Below are positions 27,701 through 41,160 of a DNA stretch of 64,000 nt, one piece after another. Under the pieces are notes generated by a model. That model was not told the DNA's origin. It worked only from the letters and a program-made list of their open reading frames with translations, and did no database searches. The translations under genes and the position numbers were made by a program. The stretch is from NCBI RefSeq assembly GCF_028389875.1, contig NC_084666.1:33326308-33390307 (forward strand), read 5' to 3'. The DNA is from Rhea pennata (lineage: Eukaryota; Chordata; Aves; Rheiformes; Rheidae). Position 1 is the stretch's first letter. Each line of letters begins with the position of its first letter.

Positions 27701-30700
27701 AGCAATTCCATTTCCCCTCTGTTCCTAGTGTAGTAACATGTTCTTTGCCTCCACAGATACATGGGCTGGGCAAGACTATTAGGTGAGAATTTAGAATTTA
27801 GGTAGCAGAATTCAGATAAGAGCCCTGCAAACTTCTCACCATTACATTTCTCATCTGAAGAGCTGTTATGTCTAGCAATTTTTACCTGAGGGTCTAGGAA
27901 GACGTGTTCCAAAACTCTCCAGGAGATTCAGCATTTGAAGTGAAAGGTTGAGGCTAAAATACAAAGCCACTTCGTGCTTTGACTGATTAAAAATGCATTT
28001 CACAATTGTAATACAATGTAAATCTGCAGATGTAAAAAGAGCTACCATTGTGCAAAGAATCCCAAATCACTCAACATGATTATTTAGTATTGTAGTTCTT
28101 GATCCAAGATAACATGGTACTGTTGAATTATTCATATTTCTCTGACAGATTTTCTTTTTAATTTCTGAGTTCTTTGAAAGAGCAAAATATGACCATCACT
28201 GAGCTATGTTTTAAACAGTAAAAGAATAAAGTTCTTGTTTTAGTCAGTGACTGTGTTTAAATGTATGCATCCATTAAAATAAAGCTGTCCTTTAAAAACA
28301 AAAAATTTGAGCTAAATTCTTAACTGAATTGAAATTGTTGAAGTAAATACTTTGTTATATCTTGGTATAAAGAATGATAAGGAGTGTCACATGGTGTTGC
28401 AGCTGCTGCATCTTTAAAAACTTCTTAAGAGTAAAATCCTGGGTTTTGGTTGGTAAAATAGCAGTGACTTCAAAATACAAATTTAAATCTGAAGCTAGAG
28501 TATGATTGTTACAGACTTAGCCCACTAGCATATTTTTATATCCACCAGGTGTTGAAATAGAGGGATGGTAAACTTTAAAATGAAATATGTGTAGGAAGTA
28601 TCCTGCTTAATGATAAATGATGTCACGATGAGAGGCCATTGACCAGGGAATAACTTGTACATGCACGTGCAAGGCTGTGAAATACCACTCATACATCTCA
28701 TTGGGACAAGAGAAGAAACACTGAAAGATCCAGTAGAGAAATCTTTCAATTATCTGGCTGTATCCATTTATTTTCAGCAACCACAAAGTATTGTTTAATC
28801 AAAAAGTTTTATTTTGCCCATTTAAAATATCACTGCTTTGTGACCAAAATTCAGTATGATATCAAGTGCAAGTCTGTATTTTCACAGAATACTGGGTTTA
28901 GATTGATTTCAGAAGTTACAGCTCTTACCCATGAGATATTGCCCTTTTTTCACAATACCGAGAACAAAAAGAAAACAGATTAAAAAAAGAGAAATTTTGA
29001 GTACTTTTGAAAACTTGCTTTTCAAAGTTACATTTCTGAAGTTTCTGAGTGGTCAAACTACTGTAACTTATAAGATCTAGTATCACATTTTTTTTCACTT
29101 AAATTGTGTGTGACTGTGATACAACTCTATGGGGCAAAACAGAATTTATGAGATTGGTGTTCAGAAAATGTCTGCATCCTGTATCTGCAAGCTTGGAAGG
29201 CACTTTGATGACATGATTGTTTACATATATAGTAAACAGCACGTGCAAACAGCGTTTCAATGTGGAATTCAAATTACAGTTTGACTTAGGGAAATCTTGC
29301 TCTGCAGGACGTATTGAGCACTTGGAAAGGGTGCTCATTCTTATGTTTTTCATTATTAGATATTATTAATATTTCCATTCTTCTAAATTCAGAGATAATT
29401 TTTCATTATGTTTCACAGATTATTTTTTGTTACAGTTAAGTGTGTTCTGACAGAGATCATGAAAGTTGTAATAGATAAAGAAACTTCCCCTTGCCTCTCC
29501 TTTCTAGCATCAATGAAACTGTAAATCAAGCACAACTCCCATCTTAATTCAACTAAAGGATTAAACTCAATTTTTTGAATTACTGAACTTGGCAATCGTA
29601 GTGAGATTTAACCAAGATATTTTTATCTGGATGAGGTTTACTATACATCAGGCTTATGTGCTATTTGAACCTGACCCTAAGCCTTTTTCTAAAGCATAGG
29701 CTTTGTGAAGAACTAATTTTCATCCATTTGTAAATTGTTACAAACCATTATTCATGCTGGCTCAGTGAACAATTTTATAGACATATCATATCTACAGATT
29801 TCTTATGCAAATTCCTAATATACTGTACATTTACCGAATAGTCAAAACTCAAGCTATATGCACGGCTGTCTAAGTCACCTTGCAGGATTCCCTAACCAAT
29901 TCATCAAGTCTTATAAAGAACAGAAAATGCATATGAAGAAAAAAGATTATCAAATCCGTCAGGGAATAAAACAGAACACTTGGGAGGAATTGATGTAAAA
30001 TAAGTAAGCATATACATTTTAACATACTTAAAATCTTTCTAGTTCCCCTTTACAATGTATTTGCCTGCACACTTAGGCCTGAGAGATAAAGTCTGAGGTC
30101 AATAAACTAGTTTTTTTGAGAAACTTGAAATTTTACCGTTTCTGTTTCTTCTGTCCCATATCCGTTGGCAAATTGAAGTTATTTAGAATTGGAGTAGTGG
30201 GGAGACAGGGGAGTGGAGCAATTTAAAGCAATTGCAGCAGGAATTTACCTATGAGTCTCTATTTACACATTAATACATACACTCTGCATGGGAAGAAGAG
30301 GCAAAGCTGTCTCCAAAATCTTTTGTTACTGTGGGTGCATAATGTCTGTAGAGAAACAAGCAGAACATAGATATGAAAGCAACTGCATTAATATTGTCCT
30401 ATCATTTATCTAAGACTAAATCCACATAAGACATAAGACTAAACATAACTAACATAAGACTAAATCCACAGTTAGATAATATGTAATTATATCAAGCAAA
30501 ATGCCTTTAAATGGAGGAGCTTTGTACTTTACCCTGAGGAGGAATTTCAGATTCACAATCTCTCAGTTAAAAGTGGTCTGCTCTCACTTCTTAAATGTTT
30601 AAACCTGGGAATTGTTACCTCAAACACCTCTACTGAATGAAATTGTTAAAAAGGAAATAAGGAAGGATACCTTTATACAATCCTCTAGAGATCAGCATTT

Positions 30701-30740
30701 GAACATGTTCTTAACCCCTAGAGCAGCCCTAGGGCAATTA
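24732..30740. other. AT-rich non-coding DNA, no gene seen
   Basis: Short unrelated open frames on both strands only; the longest is 99 codons at 27613-27912 (-). A direct repeat TAAGACTAAATCCACA occurs at 30411-30426 and 30456-30471. No mobile element was recognised. Confidence 0.7.
30411..30471. repeat. 16-bp direct repeat pair with related words between
   Basis: TAAGACTAAATCCACA is found at both ends of a 61-base block, and shortened ACATAAGACTAAA words lie between them. The pattern suggests a degenerate local tandem expansion. Confidence 0.75.
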
Positions 30741-30783
30741 AGCCATTGTGAAAGGAACCCTGATATACGTTCCTCTTGAGGAG

Positions 30784-30791
30784 TATATAAG
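30784..30791 (+). promoter_or_regulatory. possible TATA box
   Basis: TATATAAG in a locally GC-richer context, preceded by a small inverted repeat (AGGAAC at 30753-30758, GTTCCT at 30769-30774). An initiator-like TCAGTC lies only 17 bp downstream, closer than the usual 28-33 bp. AT-rich DNA yields such motifs by chance, so this is weak. Confidence 0.15.
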
Positions 30792-30849
30792 GACCTTTTC
30801 AGTCACAGTGTCCTCATCTATTTGAAGATCATAAATACTAGTGGAAGCT

Positions 30850-33800
30850 AATATATACCTCTGAGTTCTGGAATTAGTATCAGAATATGATTCAATTATG
30901 ATGTTGTAAAATGATGTATAGGTGTACAGAAATGCTATATTACCTGCAGAGAACTTTACTTCTCTGTGAATATGATACAGAGAATGTGTTCGCTTAGTGT
31001 GGAAACATACTCATGTCCTGTTCTTCCTACTCTTCATTTTCCTACTCAGCATTTACTGGAGAGACATTGTTTTCTTCTATCATGTCTTTCTTGGAAGTTA
31101 CATCATTACATACTTTTAGCAAAAAAAAAAAAAAAAAAAAAAAAAAGAAAGAAAAAGAAAAAAAGAACAACAGCTATTATAATTCAGCTGGTGGTGGTTC
31201 ATGGACATTAAAAATGCCAAATCAAACTTGTAGTGAGACTACTCGTTTCAAGTGCCCTTATCTTTGTTCCATTTCTGATTTTTACAGCCAAGAAATAGTG
31301 AAGCCTGGCCTTTCAAATACCTCTTGTGTATGCATCCAGCATTGCCCAGATTTAGTGAAGTGGAATCTGCTAAATTGAAGCAGATGACTGAAATTTTGTT
31401 TCAGTAGATGTATTTTACAGAGCAGCTTAATGTTGTTGATTCACCATGTTGTGCTGTCAGCTCAGTAGGTTATGAAAGCTGGAGGATGAATTTGTTCACT
31501 CAGTCCCATTGCTGTCCCATTTCTTTCATTCCTAAACTCCTTGGGGAGGGAGCTTTCTGCACTACTGTTGCTATGTTGTTTCCAGCACCACAGCTTTCCA
31601 CCCATCCCTAAATGCACAGTTCTGTCCCAAATTAAAATTGTGTTATTCCTAAGCTGCAGATAGGAAGATTTTACCCTTGAACATTTGCTGTCTTTTTTTA
31701 ACTACTAGGGATGCTGAAGCAGCTTTTCTAGACTGGTTACTACCAGTGGTGGCTGGAGAGCATGGACTGCCACTTGAGAGCATCCCAGACTGCAAGAAGC
31801 ATGAGAAGGATGAATTGCTGGAGATAAGCTGACAGGAGGTAAGAGGCAAAAGTGATAGGACAGCAACAGGGATGCCAATCAAATGAATTGTTTTTGTGGT
31901 AAAAAGTAATGAGATTAGACATCAAAATCACATTTTATAGTAACAATATGTATTTCATTACTATAATGTACTACTCAGCTTTACTGCCTTACTCTCAATA
32001 TTTTCCTCTTCCAGTCCTTAACCAGTTCCTTCCCCTATTCCAATATTTTTGCTGGCTGACTCTAACTTTCCACAGTCCTATAAAGCTCCTGGGTCTTATT
32101 CATGACTGAGTATAACTTCATGCTCTGTACAACTCTGAATACATATTTTCTCCATCTCTTCTCTTACGGTTTTCTGTTCTGAGCTGATTGGACATAGTGG
32201 TAAATAATATATACTGAACTGAACATAACTGATCAAATATTGAGGAAAAAATTATTGATCAAATACAGAAAATGTTGAAAAAATGTTTAAACAGTTTAAA
32301 TAGACTGGTATGTTAATATTGTTTGGCTACTCCAGCTCTCTGCTTAGCTCCTTACTTAAATCTCTCTCTCATCCTTTCTCTATCTTCATAAGCATCCTGA
32401 TGCTAGTCCTAATGTCTGAAATGACCATCAGCGGTGTATTTGCTAACTTGCTACTTAAAACTTGCTACTTCTGCAAAAAGTCATCTACCAGCAATTCTGA
32501 AATCTCTATAGGGTCAATTAGCCTGTAGTGATCTCTGCTGGGTAAATTAACCTGCAGTGAACTTCATGGCTAAACTGCCATATATAAAAGCAGGGCAATT
32601 TACAGCTAGATTAAGTATCTTAAAGTTACTGTGCAGTCACTGAGATGTGGACACATCCTCCATTTTTCTCAGTAGGAAACAAAATCATGTCAGGCCTGTC
32701 CGTCTCCTTTTGCTGACCCTTATTATCCCCACACTATCCATATCCTTAGTGCTTTTATTTTACTCTTGCATAAAGAGCCCTAGGGAAATGTTTCAGTTTT
32801 ACAGAGCATTTATTTGGAGAACGTAATGCACACCTTATGCTGCTGAATTACTAAAACATAACTGATAATAGAGTAACTGAAAAGAGGATGGAGAAAGATG
32901 ACTTACACTGGGGGTAGAAACAAGTTAGGCCAGATCCCCAGAGCATGTAAATCAGAATAGTTTGACAGATATCAGCAGAATTGTTCCAGTTTACACCAGC
33001 TGAGGAAATGGTTCTCTGTCTTTTAGCTCTATTACCCTTTGCATTACTCCACTGGGATCCCTGACCTTCTGTCTTAGTTTCATGGGTATCTTCATGTATT
33101 TACACTCCTCATACCATCTGTTGTTTATGGAATGACTCATTAATGAAATCCTTCTGCATGCAAAAGCAAGGAACCTTTTTTTTTCAGAAGCAAAATCACA
33201 GTATTTTCTGTGTGTTGAGCCCTCTTTGCAGAATCCTGTGCTGTTGTAATGTACCATGTTAATGTATAACTACTGACCCCCCCACACCTCCAGGCTCCTG
33301 CTCACTGACACAAGAGCTGAACTGATTACTCTGATGTTTACAGTACTCTGGATTTATGATTTCTATTACAAGGCCAAAAGAGAGTAGTTAACTTAACCTG
33401 CTCCACAGAGATCATGCAGAAACTGTGGCCTCTTTCCTGTGAAGCTAGCCACTATGAAGAAAAAAATATAACATTTCAGTAATTTTATGCAGCCATATTT
33501 GTGATATCCCAGTAATATCTTCTTAAAACTTTATTTCAGAGAGTCTTTCATTTCTGTATGTTAACTGTGAAAGTGAAAATTGGATGAATATGTTTGCTAT
33601 GATAAAAATGAAAAAGAGAATTACATACAAGCCAAGAATATATTAGGTAGAATTTTGCCAGTAGTAAGCGTCTGCATGCAAACAATAAACCCTTCACCAA
33701 GGAGGTGTATAACAGATTTGCTGAAAATCCTCCATTTCTATGGGCATATTTGTAGTCCTTTTTTGAAATAAAAGTTACTCAACAAATTAAGGTACAAAAA

Positions 33801-36800
33801 TTAAAGTATGATATACTAAAAAAACACACATGTTTGGCTGTTTGCCAAAATTAAATATGTTAGGGGAATGGAAGCTGCCTTTAATATCATATGATATGTT
33901 TAGGCTAGCAAGTATAATAAATTAGTGCATTATTAATGCATTAGTTAGTGTTAGTTGTTAGTGCATTAGCCAACTGAACATGTTTTCAGAATATGTGGTT
34001 CTCAGATACCACATATTTACACTCGGCAGGAAGAGCAATGACTTCCCTGTAGATTAAGGGCTATTGGTATGGTATGGTAAATCAATCAATGGAACTAAAT
34101 TCTGTCCTGCAAAAGAGAATCTCGACTCCAGTAAAAATGATATTCAATCGCTGTTAATTTTGTGGTTACAGAAGCTGAAAGTTAATGAAGCTGATTTACT
34201 GGTCATTTCAGATAACAGTAAAATATATACAATAAAAATTGACTATGATTTATTTCTACTTGCCTAGTCATAAGTTTTTCAGGACAAGAGTCAAGTCATC
34301 CTCCGTGTTTGTGTAGTATCTAGTAGAATGTGTCTTCAGTCATGTTTGCAGCTTCTGGTGACTCTTTTGCCACAAATGTGATGATAATACTCAGCTATAT
34401 TAGGAGAGAAAGTACATTTTAAATGGATTTTAGTCAGATATCTCCTATTGATTTTAAAGTGGTCTATGAAGCTAAAATTTGGACTAAAATATTGTGCAGT
34501 TTTAGTGAAAAGTAGGACCTGCTATGGATATTTAGACGTATGAAAATATCATAAATTCCTGGGGGTTTTTTACTGTTGCAGTGATTTTAAAGGGAAAGTG
34601 CTTGATATTCACCATAGTTTTAATAATCAGAAAGCCATAGCCATTTCTTTAGAAATGACTAACAACTGAGAACAGAAATCAGGAATCTATGCTTCCAATA
34701 GCAATTTGAAAATATTCCCACAAATCTTGGTGATAAATCAACAAATGACATCCGAATTGCTTTATGTGTCAGTTGACATTATAGGCCAAATCTTCTCGTA
34801 TCCATAAAATATGGCTCAGCGGGGCAAGGCAGGAAGAATTTGTTGTAGAACTTAAAACTTTACTGAAGAAAATGGAAGAGAGAGTATACAAGAAGGAGAA
34901 ATATGTAGTGCTGAACAACAGAGCCCATAGGCAAGGGAGATTAAGAGTATTTTAGCACCTGAAAAAGCAAAAGCCATGTTAGGCAAAATAATAATTGTCT
35001 ACACTGAAATTTGAGAATGTTTAAATTATATTTATGTGTGAATGACCTTATGAATGTGTGAATGTTATCCTGAGACGTACATACACAGATGGTTAGTTGC
35101 TCATTTTGAAAAGGGGATGTTAAATCGAAAACATCTAAACTCAATGTAAGTGGGACTGTGTTTCCATCTTCTATAATTTTTTAACAGAATTATTAATTCT
35201 AAAAGAAAAATGTAATGTAAATAGGTGGGAAGCAGACACAGAGAATTTACGTTTGACCTGTTCTTTCACTGAAGATTCAAAGAGTACTGATTCTCTCCTT
35301 ATATCCTGGAGAGTATTATTATTTTTCAGGACAGATTTCCCTAGCTGAAACGCCATAATACAAAAACACTACAGACGTTTTGTTCAATCTGTCTTACTGG
35401 CAGAGCCTATAATTCATCTAACTTCCTCCTATGAATTAGAATTTCCAATGTGTACACTCTCAGTTCAGAGTGAACCTGAGCAAATCCATAGATAATACAT
35501 AGAGCTTAATGAAATTTGGCAGTTTCACAGAGGTTTTTTATTTTTTTTTAGCCTGTGGTATCTTAAATATAAAAGAACTAGAAACAACTTCAAGTAAAAC
35601 TTAAACGCTGTGAAACTGCACATGAACTGCCTCTACAGGAAAACTTAAATGAATCTGGTAAAAAGCCAAAACTATACAATTTTTTTTTTGTGCAACTCTG
35701 TTTTGGTGGGCTAAGTTTTGAATAGGTAACTTTTGTGTTTGCTTATATGCAGCATCTTATTTCCATATGTAGTCCAGCCAATTCTGTGTTGAAATGCCTA
35801 TAAGAATGTATTTCTGCAAATGTACATTACTACAAATTTCATGGGTGCAGACTTTAAATGAAACAGTATCTGTTCTCCTTGCCTGCAAATCTTGTTTTCT
35901 AGCAGTCAGGCTTCTGCTTCTGTCAGGCTGTCAGAATATTTTCCGAAGTAATTATAGAAAGAAAAATAGAAAGTTCCAGCTCTTTAGGAGAACTATAATT
36001 GGAATAAAAAAACCCAATAGGGATTAGGTAAAAACTGATAAAAGTCTTGTACACTGCCAGTTCTCTCCTGTAAATGAAACACTCAATAAGACTTGAAGGG
36101 TTAGCAATTGCCAGCAATAAGACAATTCAGTAAAAGGCAGAGGAATCTGTTGCTATTTTTATAGTTAGCATTTCTTAAGAATCATAATAAAATTCTTGAG
36201 TTTAACCTTACTTGAGATATTAGATATTAAAGGCATGCTTTGAAAGCAATACTGGAGAAAGGATTTATTTATACTGAAGACATATCTGCCTGCAGTCGTG
36301 TGCATAGCTTGCAGGATAGGTAATCTCTATTGCTGTACCTAGACTGATGCTATTAGCTGGACCAGGCTGAATGAGGCCTCTCTATACTTCAGTTTACTGC
36401 TGCAGGGCACACATTGCTGCTAGCCCAGTACAGTTCCAGTTCCAGGATGAGGGCTGAAATGGGCTTCCTCTCCCACTAACCACCAGTGCTTTTCCCATGT
36501 TGTTGTAGTCTGATGTCTCAAGCTATCCGATCTGTAGGTTTCAACAGCTGTCCTAGCTGCTCCATAGCCTGAAGCGAGAGCCAGTAAGACCATGTGCTTG
36601 GAAATAATCTTTCTCTTAGCCTCTTTAGCACGTTAAGCAAGTTAAAAATGAGCAACACATTAAGCCGCTGATGATTTTCTGAAACTTTTACACTAAACAG
36701 GTACATTCCTGTTTGGGAGCAGATGACACCTCCTCCAGTTTGTAAGAGAGTGATAAAGATATTATGAAGACAGAAGAGGTAAGAGAAGAGTGTTTATTTC

Positions 36801-37080
36801 AGTTCCATTCAGTTATCCGCATCGGGGACACAGTAGTAGGCATAAATTATTACCAGTGGCCAAGAGGTACATAGAGCCATATTTCCTTTCCATTTTCATT
36901 CCCATATATTTTACTAAGAACAAGGTGCTAGATCTGTGCTATTGAATAAAGAGGATCATTTTCAAGTGTCATTGGCATTGAGTGGGTCCTGTACATCACA
37001 CAAGTAAAAATATCCTGAATTGCACAATCAAAGTCTTGTTAAAAGTTCAATGGTTTTCCCCAGACCACAAATAGAAGACT
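30850..37080. other. AT-rich non-coding DNA, no gene seen
   Basis: Contains the poly(A)/GAAA tract at 31121-31168 and a small palindrome TGCATTATTAATGCA at 33926-33940. Open frames are at most 121 codons (31013-31378), and that one runs through the A tract as a lysine run, which argues against coding. Confidence 0.7.
31121..31168. repeat. poly(A) followed by GAAA/GAAAA simple repeat
   Basis: Twenty-six A bases followed by G-interrupted A runs. This is a purine-only microsatellite of the type that arises from old poly(A) tails or by slippage. Confidence 0.95.
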
Positions 37081-37097
37081 TGTCTTTTTGTTTCCAG

Positions 37098-37276
37098 AAG
37101 ATGGAGCTGTGTTGTATTCTGACTTTCTGGAACAACTGATGTCAGCTCCTGCCCTCTCTGTTCTACTGTCCTGGTTAGACCTTTCAGCAGCTAGTGCGAA
37201 GGGCAGAATTGCTGTGGAAGAAAAAAAATTTTTGAAAGGTCGGCATCTTACTCTTCGCCCTTATGACAGTGAATAA
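37098..37276 (+). other. possible terminal exon with EF-hand-like start
   Basis: A pyrimidine-rich acceptor-like stretch TTTTTGTTTCCAG (37085-37097) precedes an open segment ending in a TAA at 37274-37276. The peptide begins DGAVLYSDFLEQLM. That pattern, Gly, then a hydrophobic residue two later, an acidic residue at the end of the loop, then a Phe-Leu-x-x-Leu helix start, resembles the second half of an EF-hand calcium-binding loop and its exiting helix. About 45 further codons follow without a recognised domain. The first half of the loop, with its Asp ligands, would have to lie on an upstream exon, which I did not find. It may be a real last exon, an old pseudogene exon, or a chance match. 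Confidence 0.25.
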
Positions 37277-37508
37277 GAAAAGGTTCCTTGTGTGCCAGCT
37301 TAGACCAGAGCCTTGGCTAGAATGTATGCTGGAGCTGAGAAAATAAGAATTTTCTCATTGAATTAGCTTGATTCATCTTCTTCTGTTCAAAAGAACAGAC
37401 CAATAGGTCCCTTGAAATAGGGAGTATTGAGATAATATTTGGCAAAGTAAGTTTTATTACAGTGAAAATGAATATTCACAGTGGGACCTGGATTGCTGGT
37501 ATTTTTAA
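37277..37508. other. short non-coding interval
   Basis: Nothing recognised between the possible exon and the TG-rich repeat. Confidence 0.6.
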
Positions 37509-37509
37509 C

Positions 37510-37640
37510 GTGTGTTTGTGTGTGTGTATATGTAATTACATTACTATATACATACATGTATTTAAGTGACTAAAATGTGTATTGATTAAAATACTAGGAA
37601 TGGATACGTATATGCATATACCTTAGGTGTGGGGGGGGGT
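37510..37640. repeat. TG/TA-rich microsatellite region with a G9 run
   Basis: A TG repeat (37510-37528) runs into TATATG/TACATA words and ends in nine consecutive G (37631-37639), directly before the CR1 element. Similar TATG/TGTA words resume after the CR1 at about 37944-37978, as if the CR1 sits within, or next to, a degenerate dinucleotide repeat. Confidence 0.8.
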
Positions 37641-37644
37641 GTCA

Positions 37645-37943
37645 AGAGAATGGGGCCAGACTCTTCTTAATGGTGACAGGACAAGAGGCACAATGGGCAC
37701 AAACTGAAACACAGGAAGTTCCACCTGAATACAAGGAAGAACTTCCCTGTGAGAGTGACGGGGCACTGGACCAGGCTGCCCAGAGAGGTTGTGGAGTCTC
37801 CTTCTCTGGAGATCTTCAAGGCCCTCCTGGATGCAACCCTGTCTACCATGCTCTAGGTGACCCTGCTTGAGCAGCGGATTGGACTAGATGATCTTCAGAA
37901 GTCCCTTGCAACCTCAAACACTGTGTGATTCTGTGATTCTGTG
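37645..37943 (+). mobile_element. CR1 LINE, 5'-truncated 3' end
   Basis: About 300 bp matching the 3' part of avian CR1 retrotransposons. Hallmarks in order are GGACAAGAGGCACAATGGGC, GGCTGCCCAGAGAGGTTGTG, GAGTCTCCTTCTCTGGAGAT, GGATTGGACTAGATGATCTT, and terminal ATTCTGTG octamers at 37928-37935 and 37936-37943. The reverse-transcriptase ORF is absent, as in most genomic copies, which are 5'-truncated. CR1 normally leaves no clear target duplication and none was seen. The frames that cross it (for example 37670-37870) are CR1 3'-tail reading frames, not genes. Confidence 0.95.
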
Positions 37944-37944
37944 G

Positions 37945-40900
37945 TGTGTATGCGTATATGTAAATATGTATATTGTGCACGTGAACTGCTGTATTTATGC
38001 TGTGTTCAAAACAAATAAATCTTGAATGTCAAACACATTCTAAAAATCATAGATGGCCAGAGTTGCATCATAAACAGTAAAAGTTGATGACTGATTCATC
38101 TGTGAGTTATTCCCTTGGCTTCTCTGCCAGCAACTGCATTTGTGACATATTGCTTCCATCAAGGTTGAGATATGAAGGGGAAGAGGGGCTTGAATGCTGA
38201 AAATGATATCACGAACTGGCAGCAAAATGCCCAAGAAATTAAATATATTTAGAAATGATATACATAAAAAATTCCTTTTGCTTTTTTAAACTCTTGATTT
38301 ATTCAGATATATTTGAAGTAGAAATAAATGAATGATCTGCTTTCAGTTAGTTTCTTTTTCAGCTTGCCACACTTTAGATAGGCTAAATGCTTCTTTCAGG
38401 GAAGGTATTTCAACAATTTACTTAATGTGTCTAAAATATATTGAAAATGTTTTGAAAACATTTGAAAAACAACATTGAAAAAAGTTGTTACCTCTTGTCA
38501 CTGCTTCTAGTACAGTCTTGTTCTTTCAGGTTTGCTTAGTCTTATCTTTCTTTTTCTTATTTGTTCACATCTGTATGTAGGAAGCAGCTTATATTTATTC
38601 ATGAGTCATTTTCTAGGGGTCAGTGAAAATGCTATAGGCATCTGTATAGTGTAAACTAAACGCATTGGAAACAAATAAAATTTTACCTGCTCTATATACT
38701 ATCATTAGAGATCTTTTTCTTTAGGAAACAAGCAAAGTAAATGGTGCAGAATCAGAAAATATTTATCAGTTCCTTTGTAGAGCATGACTCTAATAGGACC
38801 TTGAAGAAAAAAAAATGATAGTATACCTTATATTCACAGTCAAAACATCCAGAAACTAGTCTTTAATTGTAGATAATCCTGACAAATGGTTTAGAAAATG
38901 TTCCAGTCTCTTCTTTTGTCAGATTAGACACATACTTTAAAGTCAGAATGTGCTGTTTAAATGACTTTCTTGCACAACAAAAGGTTTCAAATCCTGAAAA
39001 ATTAACCTGACTGACCAACATGCTAGATCCAGAAGATGCTATATCATTTGTTAACATGCCAGAGAAAATTTAGAAGTTTAACACAAACCAAAAGAAGTGT
39101 TCAGTGATAAGAATGACTCAGTGTTCTGTGCTGAGGTACAGCTTACCTAGAAAATTTAAATTAACACTGTTCTAGTGACCAATTCTACTGCAGAATAAAG
39201 TTTACGTTATTTTTGTTATCAAATAATTTTAAGGCTTACCTCATTCGATTGGCCATTAATTGTTTGTCAGTTTCTCCAGTTTTCCTGACACTGCTAGACA
39301 TGGTTAGATTCTATGTAGATACTTACTAAACTGGATACGTATTTTAGTATAGGGAGCATCTATTATGTAGGAAGTTTGAGGTTTTTGAAAAAAATCTCTA
39401 GCTTTCCAACAAATTTTTAGGATGCAGAAAGAGTCTGAAAATGGTCATGTGTTAATCCTGGCTGTTATTCAGTAATTAACATGGAATTCAATCCATCCAT
39501 CCATCAGGTGATACTAACATTTCAGTGGCAATTCAGGCCCGTATAACAAAGATGGTCATGTTGTGATATGGATGCTTCTGAATTGATGGTCTGACATCAT
39601 CATTACACTTTACATTATGAAACTCTTTTGTAGAGAGAGCAAATTCTTATACTTTCCAGTAACTTTAAACAAAATTGTTTAACAATTGTTAATATACACT
39701 TTATATATTCTCTTTGAATGCTGTATTGCAAAAGGTGAATCAGTTAAAATATGTTCTTAAAAACAGATGATTCATTCAATGAAAATATTACACACATTTG
39801 GGGCTATCAGAAATAGCCTACAAGGACAAAATGATAAATAAGCGATACATTTTTTTGGATCTTGTCAATGACAAGGCACTTTTTTAGGCAGAAGTAATGT
39901 TTTATAATACAACAAGCAAAGTTGGAAAAAAATCAGGCAAACTGTTGGGCAGTTCTTGTATATGTACTCAGACTATATTATATTAGGACTGTTAACTATA
40001 TTATGTTAGCACTGTTAACTTTTGCCTTTTAAGCAGTTGGGCAAATTTAGTACTGAGACTGTCTTTAAAAATGCCTAAAGCAAAACTGCAGTTAGACGCA
40101 CAAGTATAAGAAGCATACCAGGTACCACTCATTGTTTTCTTTCGATAAAATATCTACACTCTTCTTCTTTTTCTGTATACTTCTTTTCAGATATTTCTTT
40201 TAAAAACCTGGCTTTGTACTGTTTTACTTGATGATAAGACCTAGATTGGGGGGAGGGGGGGTTTGCGGCATATAATCTTATTCTTGAGCCCTCATTCTGG
40301 AATTAACTAATTTTATCAGTTTACATACTGTTAAGTTTGTTGGCTGTGTTCCTGGTTATTCTGTTCTAAATTAATTCCATAACCTATCACACAGTTTAGA
40401 GAAAAGGTTTGCATCTTTTGCAACTTTTTCTTTTATAAATTGTTCAGATTTTTAAAAGTACCTAGAAAAGCTATGAAAAAAGCTTTTTGAAAGAAGATTT
40501 TGTGAACATTTTGTAGCAAGAAGGAATCCCTCCAAATTATTGTATATTACTTGTTTAATTCTATTTCCACCTTAAATGATTTGTTTCTTTATAGATTTCT
40601 GAACAGTAAAATAATTAGCTTGCTTTTTTTTCCTACATAAAGTCAGAGCTGGTTATTAGCTCTATGATGAATTGAAAAAAGTACAAGATAGTCTGTATGC
40701 TACTCCACAAATTAGTGAACTATATGTTATGTGATCTTTAAGGTGGTAATAATAATAAAGATTACTTATATGAACTCTATCGTTATTCTAGACACAATAC
40801 ATGAAATCTATGTATTAAAAACACAGTGAAGATAATATGCTGTATAAGCAGATCACTGTGCAATATTCCTTGGACAAAAGGTTGCTGATTGATTTTTTCC

Positions 40901-41160
40901 ATACCCACTGAGGAAATAAAAAACAAAATGATGAATCTTAAATTATCTTTAGGCACTTTAGGCTTGAAGTAGTACACAAAACTGAGAAACTCCCAGTATA
41001 GGTCAAAACAATTGTTCAATATAATAATAATAGGATGACGTTATTCAGGAAATATGGGATTTTTTGAAATCTGTTTATACAGAGTTCAGCATTTATGGAT
41101 TAAAAAAAACAGGAAAAGGCAATACTGTAACAGTTGAAGCTCTTCAAGTGCTGTAATGTG
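37945..41160. other. AT-rich non-coding DNA, no gene seen
   Basis: Holds a 23-bp tandem duplication (39972-40017) and a G-rich run (40248-40261). Open frames are under 80 codons. No mobile element was recognised. Confidence 0.7.
39972..40017. repeat. 23-bp tandem duplication
   Basis: Two adjacent 23-base units beginning ACTATATTAT and ending CTGTTA differ at only two positions, so the duplication is fairly young. Confidence 0.85.

Noticed and set aside
37667..37870. Frames on both strands at the CR1
   Set aside because: They lie inside the CR1 3' tail, which does not encode the reverse transcriptase.
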